Shown here piece by piece: positions 59,042 to 64,000 of a stretch of DNA of 64,000 nucleotides (position 1 is the first letter of the stretch; each line of letters starts with the position of its first letter). Under the pieces are notes generated by a model. It had not been told where the DNA came from, did not search any database, and worked only from the letters and a program-made list of their open reading frames with translations. Made by a program: the position numbers and the translations under genes. Source of the DNA: Photobacterium sp. TY1-4 (GTDB lineage Bacteria > Pseudomonadota > Gammaproteobacteria > Enterobacterales > Vibrionaceae); assembly GCF_025398175.1 (NCBI RefSeq), contig NZ_CP099734.1, forward strand, positions 2,542,001-2,606,000, in the 5' to 3' direction.

Positions 59042-59052
59042 ACGCTACCGCC
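59042..59052 (-). promoter_or_regulatory. ops element (RfaH recruitment site) before rmlB copy 2
   Basis: The minus strand reads GGCGGTAGCGT exactly, within GCGGTTAACCCTAGGGCGGT, which closely follows the JUMPStart consensus. It lies 20 bases before the rmlB start and about 70 bases after a candidate promoter. Confidence 0.93.
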
Positions 59053-59132
59053 CTAGGGTTAACCGCACCCCCACAGCGTAAATATGAAAAACTGGTCAAA
59101 AACCATCCAACCAGTTAAGTTAACTGAGCCGT

Positions 59133-59162
59133 ATTCTACCAAAACGAGTGCTTGGGTTCCAA
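59133..59162 (-). promoter_or_regulatory. Candidate sigma-70 promoter for the second polysaccharide locus
   Basis: On the minus strand TTGGAA (59157-59162) is followed after 18 bases by TAGAAT (59133-59138). The spacing and match to consensus are good, and it is correctly placed upstream of the ops element and rmlB. Confidence 0.55.
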
Positions 59163-59303
59163 CTTGAAAAAATATTAAGTGATGACTTTATTACCTATTA
59201 ATATTCAATAAGTTAAGTTGCATGTATTTCTGACTTCACTAATTATTCTATGGGGTTAATATCAAATCTCACCTTGAACGAAAATGACCTTCCACAATGA
59301 AAA

Positions 59304-59329
59304 AATGGCCCCTGCATGCAGGGGCCATT
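59304..59329 (-). terminator. Intrinsic terminator after mlaA
   Basis: A palindrome, AATGGCCCCTG and its complement around a short centre, is followed by five T residues in the minus direction, 27 bases past the mlaA stop. It insulates the polysaccharide locus promoter from mlaA transcription. Confidence 0.88.
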
Positions 59330-59356
59330 CAAATCAACACTATTCAACAAGTAGCG

Positions 59357-60172
59357 TTAATATTCATTAATCTCATCCAGAAAGTCATCCAGGAACTCTT
59401 CTTCCTGAGGCGCTTCCAGCTCCAGCTCACCGCCGCTGGCGCGGAAGTTGCGGTTCTGGATATAGGCATCACGAGTAAAGAGGTATGGATCCGGAGAGTC
59501 TTCGAGTAGCGCTTCCTGGGAAACCAGCGCTGCGCGATCTTCCATCCCCTCGAAGGCCCATTTACCCAGACTTTGCCAGAAGGTCAGCAGGCTGAGCGGG
59601 AAGTATAAACCGTCGACATAATCACCGGCCCCCTCACGCAGGGTCGTCGGCCCATAGAAAGGCACCATAAAGTACGGTCCGTTCGCTACACCGTGATATC
59701 CCATCGCATCACCAAAACCAGGCTCAGCTGGCTTGCGGATATCGGCGGCAGAGGCGATATCAATCAAGCCGCCAATGCCGAACACGGTATTGATCCAGAA
59801 ACGGTTGAAGTGAGTCACCGCCTGCTCGCCATCAAGCATAATGATGCTGTTGACCATATTGGCCGGCTCATCCAGATTGGACAGGAAGTTGCGGATCCCG
59901 CTACGCAGCGGTGAAGGGACATAATCCACATAAGCCAGTGAAACCGGACGAGCAATATACGGGTCCAGGTAGTTGTAGTTTAAGTCCCACATTGCACGGT
60001 TGAAGCCCTCAAAGGGATCATAGGTTCCTGCGACATTAAATTCAGGCTCCGCTTCGACCTGGACAACATTGGTTTCCGCTTCCACCGCCTCTGCGGTCTC
60101 GTCATGGGGTGTCTCAGCACAACCGGTGAGCAACAATGCGAATAAAAAAGAGAGTAATGTTATTTTTTTCAA
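59357..60172 (-). CDS. mlaA: Outer-membrane lipid-asymmetry lipoprotein MlaA (VacJ)
   Basis: MlaA removes mislocalised phospholipids from the outer leaflet and passes them to MlaC. The 271-residue protein has the lipoprotein signal LLSFLFALLLTGC (lipid-bearing Cys at 18), DPFEGFNRAMWDLNYNYLD, the NFLSNLDEPANMVNSI stretch and the conserved GVANGPYFMVPFYGPTTLREGAGDYVD-like segment (given here in parts: GPYFMVPFYGPTTLREG). The tail is acidic (LEAPQEEEFLDDFLDE). It lies 76 bp after ccmI on the same strand. Confidence 0.96.
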   Translation of the reverse strand: MKKITLLSFLFALLLTGCAETPHDETAEAVEAETNVVQVEAEPEFNVAGTYDPFEGFNRAMWDLNYNYLDPYIARPVSLAYVDYVPSPLRSGIRNFLSNLDEPANMVNSIIMLDGEQAVTHFNRFWINTVFGIGGLIDIASAADIRKPAEPGFGDAMGYHGVANGPYFMVPFYGPTTLREGAGDYVDGLYFPLSLLTFWQSLGKWAFEGMEDRAALVSQEALLEDSPDPYLFTRDAYIQNRNFRASGGELELEAPQEEEFLDDFLDEINEY

Positions 60173-60248
60173 AGAGATACCCTATGAAACAAAAAAGCAG
60201 ACCGGACAATGATATCCAGCCTGCTCGCTTTGTGCCAGTCTTGTGTGA

Positions 60249-61472
60249 TCAGTATTGCTTGTTAATCAGAACATTAGTGGAACCACCCAACGGGATAACT
60301 TCACTCTGTCCATACCAATCTCCCTGCTTGGTCATCACATTGCCATCGGTATCAATCCGGGCTTTGACAATCAGGTTTGGCAGAGAAGACATCAGACGCT
60401 CCGGGATCATGCTATCGCCATCAGTCAGGGTCAGAGTCATCGGAAACTCAGACAACGGGAGCCGACGCGCTGCAACCGGCATCGGGGCACCATCTGCCGA
60501 ATGGACCGAAACAATCACCACTCCCTGAGCCGGCAAGTTGACCGTCGGATCCAGGTCAATCTTCACGGCAACGCTGGCATTGCCGTTTGCAGCGTTCGTG
60601 ACCGCCTGTAGCTGCGCCTGCGCCCGTTCAATACTGCGGTTGAGCATCTGCGCGCGAGGATCACTCTCCCCAATCAGGGTTTTCATCATCGTCCAATAAG
60701 ACACCGCCTGCTCATAATCCGAGCGCTCATAGGCATCAAAGGCCAACAACGACAACGCACGAAGGTTGGCGTGATCTTGTTTGACCACAGCCTTCAGCAA
60801 CCGGCGCGCTTGCTCGCTTTGAGCCGGATCACCAATCATCATCAGGGTTTGAGCATAACTTAACTGAACTTCTGGATTGTTCGGATCCAGTGCATAAGCT
60901 CGTTTCATGGCGCCTTGCGCAGTATCAGCATCACGGTTCGCCATGCCAATCCGTCCCAGTAACAACCACCCTGTGGCGTCATCCGGGGTTTCATGCAATC
61001 TGGTTCGCAGTCCCAGCGTCAAATCATCCATTTCCTGATCCGTCAGCGGCGCGGCATTATCCCCTTGCATCAGACGCTTCGACAGCTCCGGCAACTTCTG
61101 AACAGTCTGCTGCCAGGTGTCAACTTTATTCAGGCTCCCGACCGTCAGATATGAGCCGTAACTAACACCGATCAGGATCAGGATACCCGGGATCAGAATG
61201 GCCGGACTGCTTTTCGCTTTACGCTGCTCAGACTGCGCCGGAACATCATCCAGCAGAGACTGTTGCAGCTCAGTGACCAGTTCCTCACGGTTCGACACCA
61301 AGCCTTCATCGGCTTCCGATTCAAGTTCACCAACCCGGTCTTTAAAAAATGCTTTGTTTAACTCGTCACGGCTGGCGGTATCATCCTGCGGCTTGCCAAA
61401 AAAAACCGGCGCCACAAAAATCAGGATTGCCAGCACAACCAAAGCGACGGTTACTAACCAAAACAGCGTCAT
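60249..61472 (-). CDS. ccmI: Cytochrome c maturation protein CcmI (TPR)
   Basis: CcmI holds apocytochrome c for the CcmFH haem lyase. The 407-residue protein begins with a membrane helix (LFWLVTVALVVLAILIFVAP), a cytoplasmic part (DELNKAFFKDRVGELESEADEG) and a second helix (ILIPGILILIGVSYGSYLTV). TPR repeats follow (GWLLLGRIGMANRDADTAQG, VQLSYAQTLMMIGDPAQS), then a C-terminal beta-rich domain ending near LINKQY. It overlaps ccmH by 4 bp (ATGA). Confidence 0.93.
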   Translation of the reverse strand: MTLFWLVTVALVVLAILIFVAPVFFGKPQDDTASRDELNKAFFKDRVGELESEADEGLVSNREELVTELQQSLLDDVPAQSEQRKAKSSPAILIPGILILIGVSYGSYLTVGSLNKVDTWQQTVQKLPELSKRLMQGDNAAPLTDQEMDDLTLGLRTRLHETPDDATGWLLLGRIGMANRDADTAQGAMKRAYALDPNNPEVQLSYAQTLMMIGDPAQSEQARRLLKAVVKQDHANLRALSLLAFDAYERSDYEQAVSYWTMMKTLIGESDPRAQMLNRSIERAQAQLQAVTNAANGNASVAVKIDLDPTVNLPAQGVVIVSVHSADGAPMPVAARRLPLSEFPMTLTLTDGDSMIPERLMSSLPNLIVKARIDTDGNVMTKQGDWYGQSEVIPLGGSTNVLINKQY

Positions 61473-61978
61473 TCCTTCACCTTCCCGTCATCATTTGGTT
61501 TTGAAGATTCAATCTCGTCCAACAAGGATTTCAGCCGTGCGGCTTCGCCGGCATCCATCACCGCCGACGATTTTTCCGCACCGTGTTTACGCGAGCGGAC
61601 GACCAGGATAGTAAAGCCGATCACGATAAACAGCACCGGCCCCAGCCACAAAATGATCGTGGAGAGCATCAACGGCGGATCATAGGTAACAAAATTACCG
61701 TAGCGGGCGATCATGTAATCCACGACATCCTGTTTGCTCTTCCCTTCATGAAGCATCTCAAAGGCTTTCTGGCGCATATCTTTGGCCAGTTCAGCATTCG
61801 AGTCTGCAATGCTGTTATTCTGACACTTCGGACACCGCAGTGTTGCGGTCAGCTCATGGAAATCTTTTTCCTGCGCTGCACTTTCAAATTCATAGACATC
61901 AATCGCGGCTGTCACCGGCAAAGCCAGGCTCAGCGCCAACCCCAGCCCAAGCAGCAGCGCTGCAACTTGCTTCCTCAT
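61469..61978 (-). CDS. ccmH: Cytochrome c maturation protein CcmH
   Basis: CcmH is the periplasmic thiol oxidoreductase of the haem lyase complex. The start chosen is ATG 61976-61978 (MRKQVAALLLGLGLALSLAL, 169 residues), overlapping the ccmG stop by 4 bp; the frame open upstream lies inside ccmG. After the signal peptide comes LRCPKCQNNSIADSNAELAKDMR with Cys49 and Cys52. A C-terminal membrane helix (IILWLGPVLFIVIGFTILVV) and a charged tail follow. Confidence 0.95.
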   Translation of the reverse strand: MRKQVAALLLGLGLALSLALPVTAAIDVYEFESAAQEKDFHELTATLRCPKCQNNSIADSNAELAKDMRQKAFEMLHEGKSKQDVVDYMIARYGNFVTYDPPLMLSTIILWLGPVLFIVIGFTILVVRSRKHGAEKSSAVMDAGEAARLKSLLDEIESSKPNDDGKVKE

Positions 61979-62529
61979 CCTTTGGCTTCCTCCAGCAACG
62001 CCTGGTACATCGGCTCCAGCGTCTCTGACCAATTCCGGGCATTCACATCACCGACATGGCGATAACGGATAATCCCGTTCGCATCAATCAGGAAGGTTTC
62101 CGGCGCACCATAAACGCCCAAGTCCATTCCCAACATGCCGTTGCCGTCAAACAGGCTATGCAAATAAGGGTTGCCGAGATCATTGAGCCAACGAACGGCT
62201 TTCAACCGCTCGTCTTTATAGTTCAGGCCGATGATTTTCACGCCCTGAGACGCCAGTTCGTTGAGATACGTGTGCTCGGCATAACAGGTCGGACACCAGG
62301 TCGCCCACACGTTCAGCAGTAAAGGCTCACCCTTGAAGATATCCTGCTCATACAGTTTACCGGCTTCCACCAGATCTTCGAGCTTAAAGGCCGGAACGGG
62401 TTTCCCGACCAGCACCGACTCCAGCTTGGTCGGATCATCACCCTCAGCATTGCGGGTCAGTTGAACCATCAACACCACGGCCAGAGCCAGAAACGCGGCC
62501 AGCGGAATAAATAGAAGTTTCTTATTCAT
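61975..62529 (-). CDS. ccmG: Thiol:disulfide interchange protein CcmG/DsbE
   Basis: CcmG is a membrane-anchored periplasmic thioredoxin that reduces apocytochrome c or CcmH. The 184-residue protein has one N-terminal helix (LLFIPLAAFLALAVVLMVQL), LLNVWATWCPTCYAEHTYLN with the Cys79/Cys82 pair, and the GVYGAPETFLIDANG loop with the cis-Pro typical of the fold. It sits between ccmF (1 bp overlap) and ccmH (4 bp overlap). Confidence 0.96.
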   Translation of the reverse strand: MNKKLLFIPLAAFLALAVVLMVQLTRNAEGDDPTKLESVLVGKPVPAFKLEDLVEAGKLYEQDIFKGEPLLLNVWATWCPTCYAEHTYLNELASQGVKIIGLNYKDERLKAVRWLNDLGNPYLHSLFDGNGMLGMDLGVYGAPETFLIDANGIIRYRHVGDVNARNWSETLEPMYQALLEEAKG

Positions 62530-64000
62530 CAGTGAACCTCAGCTTCACGATCCATCTTCGCCTGCCGGGCAGCTTTTGCTGTCTTCCGGAAACGGTAGCG
62601 TTTATCGCTAATCGCCATTGCGCCACCCAGTGCCATCAAGGTTGCACCAAACCAAATCCAGTTCACAAACGGTTTGTAGTAAATCCGGATCGCCCAAGCG
62701 TCATCGGTCAGGCGTTCTCCCAATGCGACATACAGGTCTCGGGTCACGCCGCTGTCAATCGCCGCTTCAGTCATCATCGAGCCCGCGACACTGTAGAAAC
62801 GCTTCTCGGCGTGCAATACAGTCACCGGCTGACCATTGCGGCTGATGTTGATATCCGCAATGTAACCGTCGTAGTTCGGACCGTCTGCATTACGCAGACC
62901 AGCAAAGTGGAAATCATAATCCTGTAGGGTGACCGTTTCCCCGGGTGCCAACCGCACATCTTTCTCAATATCATAGTTTGAGACCAGGGTGATCCCGATG
63001 ACCGAAATCGCCAGGCCGATATGACCCAGCACCATCGCCCAGTGGCTCCGGCCGAGCTTGCCTAAACCGGTCATCAGAGAATGACGATGGGTCGCACGCT
63101 CATACAGCTCAAATCCATGCATCACGATGATCCAAAGCGCCATCACCATTCCCAGGACGGCCATCGGCTCCAAGCGATCCGTGAAACCAGCAACCAACGC
63201 GAAGGACAACGGCAGCGTGATCACCGCCGAAATCAACATCTGCTTACTCAGGCTGGACAATTGGTCACGTTTCCAGCGCACCAGCGGGCCGATCCCCAGG
63301 AAGAAGGCAAACGGGATCATCAGCCAGGTAAACAGGGTATTGAAGAAAGGTACCCCGATAGACACCGACCCCAGGCCAATTTGTTTATGAACCAGCGGCA
63401 ACAAGGTACCGATTAGCACCACCAGCAACCCCGCAACCAGCAACAGGTTATTGGCCAGCAGCAGGTTTTCCCGTGATAAGAGGCTATAGTTGCCATGAGA
63501 GCGAATTTGACCGCCACGCAGGGCGTACAGCAGCAACGAGCCGCCAATAACCACAATCAGGAAACCGAGGATAAACATCCCCCGCGCCGGATCCGAAGCA
63601 AACGCATGCACCGAAACCAAGACGCCAGAGCGAACCAGAAAGGTGCCCAACAGGCTCAGCGAGAATGCCGAAATTGCCAGCAGAACAGTCCAGGCCTTAA
63701 ATGTGCCCCGTTTCTCGGTCACTGCCAGCGAGTGCATCAAAGCGGTCCCGGCCAGCCACGGCATGAAAGAAGCATTTTCGACCGGATCCCAGAACCACCA
63801 GCCACCCCAGCCGAGTTCATAGTAAGCCCACCAGGAGCCCAACGCGATACCCAGTGTCAGAAATGACCAGGCCGCGATGGTCCACGGACGCGACCAGCGT
63901 GCCCAGGCGGTATCCAGCCGTCCCGTCATCAAGGATGCAATCGCAAAAGCAAAGGCGACCGAGAAACCAACATAGCCCATATACAGCATCGGCGGGTGAA
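62529..64000 (-). CDS. ccmF: Cytochrome c haem lyase subunit CcmF, 5' part cut by window edge
   Basis: CcmF receives haem from CcmE and attaches it to apocytochromes. About 490 C-terminal residues of a protein usually near 650 are present; the frame continues unbroken off the right edge, and HPPMLYMGYVGF is an internal family motif, not a start. The WWD haem-handling domain (YYELGWGGWWFWDPVENASF) is intact, with around ten membrane helices and the conserved late ALGGAMAISDKRYRFRK. The ccmF-ccmG-ccmH-ccmI order is standard. Confidence 0.95.
   Translation of the reverse strand, partial: HPPMLYMGYVGFSVAFAFAIASLMTGRLDTAWARWSRPWTIAAWSFLTLGIALGSWWAYYELGWGGWWFWDPVENASFMPWLAGTALMHSLAVTEKRGTFKAWTVLLAISAFSLSLLGTFLVRSGVLVSVHAFASDPARGMFILGFLIVVIGGSLLLYALRGGQIRSHGNYSLLSRENLLLANNLLLVAGLLVVLIGTLLPLVHKQIGLGSVSIGVPFFNTLFTWLMIPFAFFLGIGPLVRWKRDQLSSLSKQMLISAVITLPLSFALVAGFTDRLEPMAVLGMVMALWIIVMHGFELYERATHRHSLMTGLGKLGRSHWAMVLGHIGLAISVIGITLVSNYDIEKDVRLAPGETVTLQDYDFHFAGLRNADGPNYDGYIADINISRNGQPVTVLHAEKRFYSVAGSMMTEAAIDSGVTRDLYVALGERLTDDAWAIRIYYKPFVNWIWFGATLMALGGAMAISDKRYRFRKTAKAARQAKMDREAEVH

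Noticed and set aside
59022..59099. 26-codon upstream extension of rmlB copy 2
   Set aside because: It runs through the ops element, and a well-placed AAGGA precedes the internal ATG that matches copy 1.

Overview
The window looks like chromosome I of a gamma-proteobacterium of the family Vibrionaceae, with a Photobacterium-like relative the best guess. The evidence is gene order and protein resemblance, not a database search. The left arm (folC, accD, truA, fimV, asd/usg, pdxB, fabB, mnmC) and the yfcL and epmC genes follow the order known around 52 min of the Escherichia coli chromosome. The right arm (mlaA, ccmI, ccmH, ccmG, ccmF) is also housekeeping. Most core genes are GC-balanced, while several sugar-polymer genes are strikingly AT-rich.

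Layout. 1-14.2 kb: folC (cut by the left edge), accD, truA, a very long fimV with internal repeats, asd, pdxB and fabB on the minus strand, then mnmC on the plus strand. 14.3-19.6 kb: a small YjbE-like secreted protein, ugd (UDP-glucose dehydrogenase), a beta-CASP metallo-beta-lactamase protein, a first wecA and a 55-codon gene. 19.7-37.8 kb: a minus-strand exopolysaccharide/capsule locus with the order ops element, wza, wzc, an insertion-sequence graveyard, wzx, a pyruvyltransferase-family gene, wzy, a GT2 gene, rmlB, rmlA, rmlD, rmlC, a GT4 gene, a second wecA and wzb. 38.2-42.7 kb: a plus-strand yjbEFGH (gfc-like) operon. 42.9-44.0 kb: a small membrane protein, yfcL and epmC. 44.1-48.3 kb: a likely QuiNAc-type sugar module (sugar-phosphate transferase, 4-reductase/epimerase, 4,6-dehydratase) and a GT2. 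48.4-59.1 kb: a second minus-strand locus with the order promoter, ops element, rmlB, rmlA, rmlD, rmlC, wzm, wzt, a 923-residue two-domain glycosyltransferase, another glycosyltransferase and wecB. 59.3-64 kb: mlaA and the ccm genes, with ccmF cut by the right edge.

How it works together. The window encodes two complete but different surface-polysaccharide routes. One is Wzx/Wzy-dependent with Wza/Wzb/Wzc export and control. The other is ABC-transporter-dependent (Wzm/Wzt with a carbohydrate-binding C-terminus). Each carries its own dTDP-L-rhamnose cassette (rmlBADC), and the two cassettes are near-identical 3.1 kb direct repeats 33,105 bp apart. Both loci begin with an exact 11-base ops element, so both are predicted to be RfaH-dependent. 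Three kinds of initiating phosphosugar transferase gene are present: two wecA copies and one short PglC-like gene. The conserved fabB-mnmC-yfcL-epmC neighbourhood has been split by about 29 kb of polysaccharide genes. A 3.4 kb cluster of one intact IS5-family element and three broken transposases sits between wzc and wzx. I found no CRISPR array, tRNA, rRNA or prophage.
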